The position numbers were made by a program, and so were the translations under genes. This document shows positions 1 through 12,800 of a stretch of 64,000 nt of DNA, piece after piece. Within the stretch, counting starts at the first letter, position 1, and each line of letters begins with the position of its first letter. Source of the DNA: Phoronis australis (taxonomy: Eukaryota; Phoronida; Phoronidae); NCBI GenBank assembly GCA_002633005.1, contig NMRA01000014.1, positions 1,088,838-1,152,837 of the forward strand. The letters run 5' to 3'. Below the pieces are notes generated by a model. It was not told the origin of the DNA and made no database searches. It saw only the letters and a program-made list of their open reading frames with translations.

Positions 1-871
1 CGATTATTGGCCATTTGTGTCGGTTTCAGAAACGTTGCTTTGAAAACTCCCCACACGGCGGTCCATGGGGTCAAGTCCTGCAGTTTGCGGAGTCTGCGGT
101 GCCGATGGCGGAGCGCTGGCAGTCCGGTCTGTCCCTGCGTTGGCGGTCGTGATGTCGCGGACTAAGTGCCGACCGGCATATATATTTTATGTGATCTCTC
201 AGTATGGCATCTGGAGCGGTCCACATACTGAAAGGCCTGACCGGCTGCCCTACGGCCACGTATCCATTAGGCCTACGGTTGGCGGAGGACCGTCCAACTG
301 GAAGAAATTCGCGCCCGCTGTCCCGCTGCCAGAAAGTGACGATCCAGTAGGTGATCGCTGTCTTAATCAGCAAGTTTTTGCGGGTTTTAGTTAAGAAACG
401 AAATGTGTCGATTCCACCGTCAAAAACCGACACATTTTAAAATGCGCGTTTTCACTTTACCCTATATCGTGCCATATATCGCACATAGAGCCAAGAGGGA
501 CACCTTAGCAGGTTTTCATTGTCTTTAAATCCTTCCCAACTAAAACAAATATTCTCGTAATCAAACTTTTTCTTCGATCAGTCCCTCGTTCAGTTGCCCA
601 AATCAGCAACTGACCATTTGTAAGTCTGCCCACTCCAGGAGATCGGACGTCATACCACAGTTAGTTTTTAAAGACATTAATTTATGGTACATGCATCATT
701 CCAAAGTTGCATATTTATTCAGTTTTGTACCAAGGCTGTAGCCAGCTAACTGTGTGTGACTGATGAAAACAGTACAAACAGAATGTCACATGATGTATTC
801 AGTATTTGACTCATGGTAACTGCTCTTACTGTCCTGTGCAGTACAAATTCGTTTTTCTGATCTCATTTCAG
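1..871. other. 5' flank or first intron of ATP6V1H; no coding exon recognised
   Basis: About 60-340 is GC-richer than the rest and could be a promoter/5' UTR region. ATGs such as the one at 104 do not lead to a recognisable subunit H N-terminus ending in phase 1 before a GT donor. The missing first coding exon is here or upstream of the window. Confidence 0.35.
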
Positions 872-3800
872 ATGCTTATGCTGCTACTAGTAAATTACAA
901 CAGAGGGCAGGTGAAGTTAGACAAAACCGAGTTAACTGGGCATCATATTTCCAGTAAGTTTGAGTGTGCTGTTACTTTGTTTTTGGCCATTTATTGTGAA
1001 ATATGGTCATCTCAAGATGTAGGGTAAACTCCCATCAAATTAGGTTGTAATTTCGTGGACAAATGAAATTTTATTTTAATTTTTTTAATAAAATTTATTT
1101 CATCTTTTAGCAGAATTTAAGTTGCAGCCTGAGTAAACTACTAATTGTCAATTTAAAATATTCAGCAATAGTTGGATATAACATGCTGGTATTTGTAGAA
1201 CCAGTTTCATGCCCGTTATACAGTGGTGAAAAATGGCCTGGCTCTCTTTGCAGGGGTCAGATGATATCCCAGGAAGAATACAGTGTTATTAAACAGATTG
1301 ACAATGTTAAACCAGAGGACAGAGAGACATTCATTAAAGAGAATTCACTTCAGGTAATAGTCACTGCAAATTGTTCTGTCTGCTTCAGTTCTTACTATTG
1401 GGTATTTTGGCAAACATGTTCAGACTTTTACATGAATTAATGGTATTGAGAATTTGTTGATTGTGATATGAGCATTGGAACTTCATCTGGTTAGGGAAAA
1501 TGACTCTGTATATGGTTGTTTACAGGTTGCTAAAGTGTGCATTGGGTTGATTGGTCACCTGGCCAAAGACCAGACATTACAGTATACCCTCACCTTGATT
1601 GATGACATTCTTCAGGTAAGTTGCTAGAACTAGGAAAAGGTGTTTTGACTGAAGATATTGATTTCTATTTTTCATGAATTTTGGTAGTAACTGGTACTGT
1701 CACAGGGGTCAGGTCTCCAGTTGGACGTCAGATTTCGTTTAAGGACTTGGTAAAATCTCAAGTCGCCACAAATTCGCCACACACAGAGCTAAGAATGCAT
1801 TCAAAATACCACTGGAAATAAATAGAAGAGAGACAGATATGTTCAACAAAACCACACAAGGGTTAGGACCTTTCATGAGTCATGCTCAGTTTGTATGTGC
1901 CAATCGTCTGCCTCTGGTTTAGGAGGGGAGTCTGCATGAAATATTGTGTTGTGGGGTAAGGAAATTGGTTTACCAAGCACGTGAGACACTCCGAATTTTC
2001 CGTATGTCTCAAAAATAAAAGTGTAATCCAGGTGATCACGGGTGCCTTGTCAGACATTTGGAGATGTTGCCGCTTCTTTAATTCAGGCATTCTGTTGTTT
2101 TTTTTTTCAATTTAGATTGTTGCCAACTGTGCTTCATCTGCAAGGGACAAGACAATCACATACCCCAAGTAATGTTTCCGTGTTTTGCCGTCCTCAGTTC
2201 CCGTTTAGCATCTAAGAATTTTGCCAAGTCACATTTAGCGAGATACTTTTATGCTAAGCATCGAGCTCTGAATAGTTTATCCTTCAGTTGTTCAAAGTGA
2301 CCATGACGTATAGAGATAATGTCTTCTCTTGAGTCTGGCAGCCATCTTGTATCTGACTACCGCCATGCTGATCAGTTGGGTGGTTTGATTGTGTGTCTAG
2401 AAAGTCCACCAAGTTCCTGAACTGCGAGTCATGGATTTGTGACTTCCATTCGTTACGCTAAGTTCAGTATATAGCAGGGCTTGGAATTTTCCGCGGAAAC
2501 GCAGATTTCCGCTTTTTTCAAATGTGCTTTCTGCTTTTTTATAATATTTCCGCGTAAAAAAATCGGATTTGATATAAAATTACCGCGGCAAATTCCTTTC
2601 TTACCACGGCATTGCAGACGACGTTCACCTCGAAAAGCGGAAGTTGCTCTTTATGTTTCGGAGGAACGTAAATTGTCAACATTGCCGGGGCATCTGGGAC
2701 AGCCTGGTGTGATTTTCACTGGCGTCTCGTGTTATTGTTAAGCGCGGCGGCAAATACTACCGCTCTGCAGCCAAAAATGTGTGGATTGGGAGTGGACGGG
2801 CGAGCTAAAAGGACGCAGACGCATGCTACTGATGGTGGTAACGTTTTTTTTTTTAGTCCTCCCGATTTTTGTCGGGGAAAGGTTCACATTGACCATTTCA
2901 AGACTGTTTATCGGGCATGATTTGGGCCGTAAAAGTTTCAAAGTTTCCGCGTTTTTTGTAATTGGTCATTCCAAGCCCTGATATAGGCACGTATTATAAT
3001 CAAAGTATAATTTGCCAAGTTCTTTGTTTACAGGAGGACAAGTCAAGGGTGGAGATGTTCAAGAGTTATGCTCGATCCCAGAAGGAATCCATCTATGGTG
3101 TATTCCTGCACATGTTGAGCAGACCTGATGGCTTCATTTGTAACCAGGTAATGTTTTGATTTTGTGGTATATTCTTGCACATGTTGAGCAGACCTGATGG
3201 CTTCATTTGTAACCAGGTAATGTTAAAATTTTGTGGTGTATTCCCGCACTTGTGGAGTAGACCTGATGATGTCATTTGTAACGAGCTACTGTTCAGGTTT
3301 TGTGGTGTATTCCTGCACTTGTTGAGTAGCCCTGATTACTTCATTTGTAAGGAGGTAGTGTTCAGGTTTTGTGGTGTGTAGTCCTGCACTTTTTTATAGC
3401 AAACCTCGTCCAATGTCTCTTATTTTACATTTGTAATCTTTGGTAATTCTTTAATGGCTTTGTGTGTCGTCCAAATGTGAGAGTTGTTTAAGACAACTTG
3501 AAGTATTTGACAAATCCATGGACTATTTTCAAGCCCTTCAAGTTTATACATTGGGTAAATTTACACACTGTGGGCTCTTATCAATGCTCTTGTGTTGTTC
3601 GTGTTACAAATCTAAAGCTCTTGTTTTGCAGACTAGCAGAATTATTGCGAAAATGGCATGTTGGAGCAAGGAAGCAATGGAGGGTAAAGATCTTGTCTAC
3701 TATGTGACCTGGCTGAAGGAACAGCTCAAACACCATGTGAGTACATGTCTAAGAGTACTTCATAATGGCAAAGATCTTGTCTACTATCTGACCTGGCTGA

Positions 3801-6800
3801 AGGACCAACTCAAAAACTATGTGGGTACATGATTAAGTTTACTTCGTAAGGTAGGAGTAAATATCTTGAATGTATACTGTATGGCTTGGCTGAAGAACAA
3901 GCTTAAGCACCACGTGAGAACATGACTAAGATTACTTCATAACATTAATTTAATTTAATGATACTTAGGAATCTGACATTAGAAAACTTGGAGTGTGCGT
4001 GTGCGTGCGTGTGTGCATGCGTGTGTGTGTGTGTCAATAATGTCTTTGGTTTCAACTCGATTTAAGATAATTGTTACTTATGATTTAAACCAAATATGTC
4101 TGTGGACCATGCTCAATTTGTTGCCAGCCATTGCCAGATTTTGGTCATATAAGAGTTGTTTTCCTCCAAGCTTGAACAGTGAATAATACCAATGCAATAA
4201 TAACCAATACAGTTATTCCATGGGAGATAACGATGCGACGGGAAAACATGATGAGCATGCTGCGATGTTCTATAGCAGACGGTCACATGACTTGTGTGGT
4301 TTGATTGACCAGTGTCAACCACAAGAAAATTTGAATATTTTCTTAATTTTTGTTTTGTCAGTTTTGTGGAGTTAATTGCTCAAATTGAAATGGAGATAAA
4401 TGTACTATTAAATATCGTTGGCAGTTATTTCTCGTGTCTAGACTCCTTATTGGAATTGGAGGAGTTGTCGCTGGAAGAACAAGCGCCATTTGTGTGATAA
4501 TTCCTTCAAATCCCAGGAGAGATCTAGATATGAGAAGTAACAATTTCTGTATTTTAGTTTGTGATATGCTGTTATAAGAATAAGTTATTTTTGTGGACAT
4601 GTTTTTTCTGTCTAATCTACAATAAAATTTTGTCTTGACCATCTTCCTTTATCTCTTCACTCCGTCTTGGACAGAAGATGAAGGTAAAACATGGGCCAGC
4701 ATGTCCTTCAGATTTTGGTTTAGTTGTTAGCTATTACACTGGTACAGTAGACAGCCACAACCACTTATAAGTTTGCTGTACTTTTTCACAGTTTCCTTTA
4801 AAGTGTACTCCCAGCGTAGTGCGCAGCAGTCACATGTGTTCCCACATTTAACTTTATTTTGTTGAGTGCCACCAGTTTATGTTGTATTGATCCGAATGAA
4901 ACATTCCTTGGCCTAGCCTTGCTCATTGTACTCCTTACTTCAAGCTATTAACAAACACGAATAGCTGCATGTTCTATGTATCTTGTTTCTGGTACATTCA
5001 AATCAAGGCTTACATTGTTGAGATTGTACTCTGCAGTTCATGTATTCTAAGTCACAGATTTGACTGTAACATAGTGTAGGGTAAGTTTCGACTGTTAAGA
5101 TAATTTAGAGTAACTGTTGCATCACTTTTGAGCAGCATCATCTTGTTGTCATACCAGTGGCATTGTATTGTTATTATACCTGTTTCATTGTATTGTACCT
5201 GTGTCATTGTGTTGTTGTACATGTGTTCTTCAACTGTTTCAGAATAACGAGTACCTCCAGAGTGTTTGTCGGTGTCTACAGATGATGCTGAGAATAGATA
5301 CCTACAGATTTACATTCCTGGAAGTTGAAGGCATCACCACGTTAGTATTCTGGCTTCGCATCTCTATAGCTTTCTCATTTGAAGTGTCAAACGTTCGAAC
5401 ATCAGTATCAATTATTTGACCTTCAGTTTTTACACCGTAACAAGTTATTTGTTCTTTTTAGAATCACCTCAGTGTTGGCTGGTAAAGTTGGCTTCCAGAT
5501 CCAGTATCAGCTGATCTTTTGTTTGTGGTGTATGACTTTCAATGAGGAACTGTGTGAAAAGTTGAACAGGTAAGCTCGCCTGTAAACCTCTAAAGGTCAT
5601 GTCATGTCTTAGTTTCAGAAGTTTGTGTAATGCACCACGCAATCATTACAAGACAAGTAGAATGTAATACATTATTTACAAATGCCTTCTCTCCTGTAAT
5701 GTGCACCACATTATAAACTTGGGTATTCACAATGCAAGTCAACATGTAGTACACAAGTATGCATTGACTACAAAAGCTAACCAAGTCAAAACCACTTCTG
5801 TAGTCCGTTTCTTAGTTACTGTTGTGTAGTGCAAGACTCCATGGTGACTGTGCAGTTGAAATGGAAGAAGAAGTCTTGGTTTTTGATACATTTGAATTAA
5901 AATAATGTTGTTCAATAAGGTAATGTGAATGAATAAGCAAATCAGTAGACGACTAGTCAAAGTCTTTCAGATGTCATTTAAAGTTACTGTGGTTTCAGTT
6001 AATAGTTCCCCCATTTTTAAAAATCAAGAATTCAGCTGTGTTAATTTTTCTTGCTGAGCTTTCCCAACAGTGTTAAGCTTTTATGAAATTAAAAAGGGAA
6101 ATTTGGCAATTATTTTTGTCCAAAATTGGTGGGATTCTGCTTTAAATCAGCCTTGAGCATACAAGGAATTCTCGCCTTCTGCACCGGTTGCTCATCCTTT
6201 GCTGTGAGGTACGAAATAGCGGTACACCTTCAGATACGGCAGGCAGGTCAGCAGCTTCGGTTTGGCTTCTAAAGCGTTTCACATGTTAGCATCATTCTGT
6301 TGTCTGGATACTTAATAAGTCAAGCCGAGAAAATACTGTTGTGCCGTGGGGTGCATTGCCGATTCAAGCAAGTGGGATAAGTTGGATAAATGTCCATGTA
6401 TGCAGGATGTCACATTTCACCCCTTCGCGATGGCATTGGGAAAATATGCCCACCGTGTGCACAGCGCCACCATTGTACAGTCGCTGAAATCTTACCTCAG
6501 CCGATAAGAGCATTACTCGGCAAAATTGCGGAATACAGCTTTTATTTGACAGAATTTTCCTGTGGCGTGCAAAAGGTGTACCTAAAGAACTTTACTAAAT
6601 GTTCTAGCACATGATGTTCCAAAGTTAGCAGAGGGTGGACATTTTTCTAGAGCTCTACGTCGCATGAAGATAATTTAGTCATGTATTAAGTTTAAAATAT
6701 AAGAAAGTGCTCAAGTACCTAATACTTGAAAAACATTGTAAACATGCTTTCATAATAAAAGACTCTAGGTTTTAAGTTTTGCTCTTCTCTGTTGAACTTT

Positions 6801-9800
6801 GGTTTGCAGAATGCTCAGCAATTTTGGTGCTACGCAGGTCGGTCTTAATATTTAAAAGTAACAGAAAATTTGTTGAAATGTTGCAGAATGTCAGTCTATT
6901 ATATCAATTTAGGTGATAAGAAAGCATTTTCTGTTCCATCTTAAAGGACCATCAGTGTAGTGATGGGATTACCAGCCTCGAGCAAGGCTTGATAACACCA
7001 AGGAATACCCTGTTATGACAGGAGCACAATACCCCCAGCTGATGCCCTCAGCTCTAACAGAAGACCGACAGGGAATAACTTGTCTCAGCTTTAGTCAAAA
7101 AAGTGGTTCTCTAATGGTTAAACAAATGTTGCAAATTGTTTAGCTAAGGAGAAATTTGCCATGTTTTTATCATTCATAACTTAATATTTTCTGCTGTTAT
7201 AGTTTCAACATCATTCCAATCTTGGCCGATATTCTGAGTGAATCTGCCAAAGAGAAAGTCACCAGGATTATTTTAGCTGCTTTTAAGGTATGTCAAAACT
7301 AGCAATGGCTAATTTAAAGGCAGTAAACTTGTTTATGTAAGAAAGAATAATGAATTTGATCAGAAAAACAGATTCATCAATCATGCATTCATTAACAGGA
7401 CTGTTAACTACTGTGACTCATGGTACAATACACGTTACTTCCACTGTCTTGTGTCAGTCTACATTGTGTCACCCCTCACCCTTATATTCAGCATCCTGTG
7501 TCAGTATACCCCATGTCCATGCATCACCCCTCAAGTTTACATTAAGTACCCTGTATCAATGTACCTTGTGTCCATGTGTCACCACACAACTTCACCCTCC
7601 CTGTCCTGTGTTTGCGTAACCTGCATATATGTGTCACCCCTCAACTTTACATTCATTGTCCTGTGTCAGTGTAACCAGTGTCCTTGTGTCACATCTCAAT
7701 TAGTCATGTGTCTTCTGTACTGTTGTTTATAGAACCTGCTGAGCAAGCCCACAGATAAGAATGTGATAGCCGACAATGCACTGACCATGGTCCAGTGTAA
7801 AGTGCTCAAACAACTACAGCTGCTGGATGACCGCAAGTTTGATGACCCTGATATTGTGGAGGACATCGAATTCTTGAATGAGACATTACTCAACAGTGTG
7901 CAGGACCTCAGGTAAGAAATACACGGTGCTCTAGACTGAGCTATAGACACCATCAGGTGAGACAAACCTGATATGTAAAGAATCGACTTCGTCTTAACAT
8001 TTCAACTATAATTAAGCCTGCCCAACAGTTTTATCACTCCTGGCGAACTTTGTGTCATGGCATTCTTTTTGTGAAACAAAAAACCACTGGCATATCAACT
8101 ACAGCAACAACTTAAGAATGTTTAATATGCAAACTGTAAAACTACAAAATTAATTATTATAGAGGTTATTTAACCTTCACTGGAGTACTTGTACCCTTTG
8201 GACAGATGATCATGACTATGGAGATTTTTAAAATGGGATTCCACAAAGCTAAATATTATGTTTGGAACAAATGTATTGTCACGATCAGCCAGGACAGAGG
8301 AGGCTATCATGACTTTAAACAGGAAGTAGTCTAACAGTGTTAGCCTCATTTGGGATTTTCTCTTAATATGCATATGATCTCATGAATAAGAGGATTCATC
8401 CGCCAATTTTTGGACAACTTGCCTTTTGCTCCCTAGAGGCTATTTGGTAGTAGTCACTTACAGGTGTTGCAGATCTTGAGAACCAGTTATGTCCATCATT
8501 CATTGGAGAAAACTGGGTCTCACTGAAAATGCAGGGCTTCCTTTAAGTGACAGTTATCAGCCAGTTCTAAGTTTACTGGTTTTCTTCACGCTGGTGTATA
8601 ATGGAATTTCTTTGTGATAGACAATCCTACCTACTCGGGACGGTCAAAATTCTGGAACCTCAAGTCTTTGTCCTGGAACCCCAAGTCTTTGTCCTGGAAC
8701 CCCAAGTCTTTGTCCTGGAACCGCAAGTCTTTATCCACATGAAAAGTCTGTGGACGTGAAATCGTGTGTTCAGCAGAAAACTAGTTGCATAAGGATAAAA
8801 GTTATCAAAAGAAACAATTAATAGAATTGCTAGTTTTAGTCCACAACATGTTTTTGCCAGAAGGCTCTGAAGTCACCGCTAAAGCGGTAATTGCCCTGCT
8901 CCACAATAGATTATGGACAACAGATTCGCTACTCCGACATTTTCTTGCATAATATTCTAAAGGAGGCGCCACCCTCTACACATAGCTAACTTCTATTTAG
9001 TGTATTGTGACGGGAAATTCTGGTATCTATTTTGCTGTCCAGTACAATAAAAAAATTATTTTGACATTGATACGTTGTTCAAAGTCTTCCAAAAGTAGAA
9101 CTGTTGGTATCTTGAATACTTTTGGCACCCGACCACACAACAGCCAACCATGATTAACAGGACGATGTACTTGCCGGAAATAAAACGTGCTATGTCTTTC
9201 GGGTGTCGATAATGAATAGTGACGTCACGGCTTATGCATTTGATCACAGATTTCACCCATTGAAAATATACGGAGTTGGCGGCCTATGTCTAGGGCTCCA
9301 CTGAAAAGAACCCCATATTGAAATTTGCGAAAAACAAACTTCTTAAGGACAGTGGTTCTTGCAAATATCTTACTAAGTACAAAGTGCCTTGAATCTGTCT
9401 GTGTTTCTAATGCACTTCCTTTATGGGAAATTAATAAAATAATTATGATCCATCCCCTGTGTCTCTGCTGTATACAATGTACATGGTGGGCTCATATCAC
9501 GGTTCTGTATTGCTCTTGTTGTCATATCAGCTATGATAGCTTTTAAAAGCACAAACTAAGGTTAATATTTTGTGATTCCTTTGATTCCTGTGTTATTCCT
9601 CACTTCTTAATTTTTGGCAAAATTCATTTCAGCGACTGCGTATTTTGCTTATTATAATCATAAAACTTGTTCTGGCTGCAGTTAAGTAAACTGATTCGAG
9701 AATATTTTATTTCATAGTTGTCTTGCAAACTTGTATTTTCATTTAATTTAAGAAATCACATTTTTCGTTGAAGCGCATGTTAGGTGACTAGTGTCTTCGT

Positions 9801-12800
9801 CACTCGTTCGTTGAGAACTCATCTGTACCAGACTGATCGAATGTTGTTCGTACTCCTGTGGAGGAAAATAAATAAGTGAATTTCATGACTTTCAAAAGGT
9901 TTGCATAGTGGTCAAGTAACGAGTTTGTATATTGGACATTATATCATTAGTGAGAATATTCAAATTGATGTAAGCCAAGTTATACTATCCTGCTCAGCTT
10001 GCTTTTGACATATAGTCAGAACATACCATTTAGATGTAATGGAGTTGCTGTACCCAGGTTTGTAGTCATTGCATGAAGAGTGCAGAAATTCCCCCGTATG
10101 ATAGAGTCCTCCTCCCATGCGGACTGATGTCAACTGTCCAGTGCTTACAGTGTTGGAACAGCCATAGAACATAGACTGCCATTTGCCATTGGTGTGAAGT
10201 TGGCCGCTCACAAAAACATAACCATCTGAAAACATTCCTCTTAATAACTTGATGATGTAGCTTTTAAGTGGGTTTTAAAATTTTTGTTTTAAGTGTGAAT
10301 CAAATAGTGTCGGGTCAAAAGTTTCGAACAAGAGCATGTTATGGCTATGAACAAAAGGCCAAGAGCTGCAGGTGCGATGTCAGCATAAGTTGACAAGTCT
10401 GCTGTAACCTTCCCTGTTCTTCTGTTTTGCTGACTTAAGAGCATGCAGGACCTTGTAATTTTAAAATTTTTTTGAAACAAGGAACACTTGTGTAGATGAA
10501 TTTTTTATCTTCATTAATAACTTCTAGTTAAATTTAAAATCAACGTATTGCCTGTTTGTTGTAGAGAAAAATGATTTCCCTGACCCACCTTACTCATGTG
10601 GAAATTTGTTAACTACTACTTACTAATCTAAGTTCAAGAGTTACAGAGCTGTTACTCAAATCAAATCTCCTACTAGGCGTAGAACAGTTCTGTATGTACC
10701 CACAGTCTTTTCATTTACTGAGTCGCCATAATGAGTCAGCAAGGTGTACTTTACAAAGAAAGATGCCGCAGAAAACAAAAACAAAAGTAGTTTTGATCCT
10801 GAGGGAGTTATGCATCTGCGTGTAAACGACCATTTTGAATGAGTCCACCGAGTCCGAGGGCGCCGCAAGGTGTTTGGCCCTTGGTGTTCACAAACAACAG
10901 GTTGTGTAAAAAGATTAATCCTCACAGAAATTCATAAATTTCACCGGTAATTTAATGTTTCGCTGTTTCTATCTTGTGCTCGCAGCGCTCTTTAACCACT
11001 GACTTGATTTCTATTCTCCAATTCATAGTTGGTTTCTTGATATCAGTCTCCCCAGTGTGTGTTCATGTGCTGTGTATCACAATGAACTTTTTACCTACTT
11101 ACTGTTGACTCCGCCTTTGACCTAGTTTGACTCGATGCACTGAGACCTCAGACTAACGAAATTAAAATGTTTTAGTGACAATTTAGTTAATTACACACTG
11201 CTAATTGTGTGTGAATGTTGAAGTAACGAACATGGTTAAGACATTATAGTCTATACTGACCAATAACAAATTTTCATCGAATAATTAACCGAAAACGGTT
11301 ATATTTTGAAGGCTTACAAGGTTTTAGACTTTTTCTCAGCTTTGGCAAGTTGATTTGATTTGAACTTAAGAATACGAGTTCTCTGAAATGACTTGGTAGA
11401 TTTTACTGAATCTTGCAAATTTTAAAATTCATATATCAACTTCATAAATGCTGTTAGGATTTTTAAGTTAATTTTTGTAGAAATTAATTAATACTAAATG
11501 AGTAATTGAAAATTCCTAATAGTGTTTAAGTTTTTATTTAAAGGAGGTTTCATGAAAATCAACTAAAGGGTATTTGTGCTATGAAATTCAATGTACCTTT
11601 TATTCAAAATGAAAATTTGACGTATCAACAATGACGCATATATATAAAGTGTGCTTTTGTCGTCCTTGATCTTTCTTCTTTCAGAAAATACATACTTTTA
11701 CTGGTTGACACAGCTTAGTTTTTCTGGTAATTGACTTTGAATTAACGTTCCTCAACACGGTCCTACATATTTTCCCTTATTACTTTTTGGACCGATATTA
11801 GTGAAGTTCAGTACACTCACTGTAATTTACAATAAGTAGAAGTAATTCATCTGTAAATAAAAGTGTCTTACCAGTGTACTGGTCAGTCCAGGCAGTGCCA
11901 GTGGGTGTTCGGCAATTGAAAACATTCTCCAGGCCAGAAGACAAGGTACTCGACCACTTCGTACCGTTCAGCAATAGCCATGACTGATCAATGCCGAGAC
12001 TGATCAAACTGGCGCTGGCTCCAAACTCTGCTGATGCGATGCCCATACATTGTATGAGCTCCTTTGTCCAATTGACGTCATGGTTACAGGTCCTAGGTCC
12101 ATTTTTGTAGTAAAGCCTGCCGGATAAAAGACAAGTTTCTAAAATTAGTGCCAAAATTTGTGGTATGTGATTGTTCACAATTTTTGCCATTTTTGGCATT
12201 GTACAGAACGTAAATTTTAGGGATTGGGGGGTAGAAGAGGTTGCTGCTATTATCAAAGCTTGAAACCTCCAAAAATATGTGCATAGAAATGCTCTTCTGT
12301 GTTCACAGGAGATTTTGGCCAACCTTTAAAAATAAGTTTATGCAGTGCCGTGTATACTCGGCATTTTGCAAAATTTATTCTATTTTCTAAAATTTTAGCT
12401 GTTCTTGCTTTTACTTGTTGGCAGGAGGTATTGATGTCTGTCACTGTTTTGTTTGCGCCTGCTTCAGGCAGTTTCTTTTTGTGCCTGTCTTAAATATCTA
12501 CCAAGTTTTGTACAGGATCATGGTGAAATATGACACCGTTTTATTTCGGAGAACAATGCTGATGTTGATTTTTGAATGAATTTGACTACTGCCATGCCCC
12601 CTTGCGACAATTTTATTTTTGTACCTGCCATATTCTTTTAAAATCATCATGTAATTTGGAAGGTGTTTTTCTTAACCAAAAAAAATAATTGTAGGCGGTC
12701 TGGTACACGTTATACCAGGCATGCGCAGACCACGCATGTAGGACCATTGCAGTGATCACCTGGAACCATTTTTGTGCTTAACCATTGTGTAGGTATAACT

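Noticed and set aside
65-433. Overlapping ORFs of about 110-120 codons on both strands at the left edge
   Set aside because: No recognisable homology; composition fits a GC-rich non-coding stretch open in several frames.
2481-2981. Short ORFs within 2475-2980
   Set aside because: They lie inside a MITE with terminal inverted repeats and show no protein similarity.
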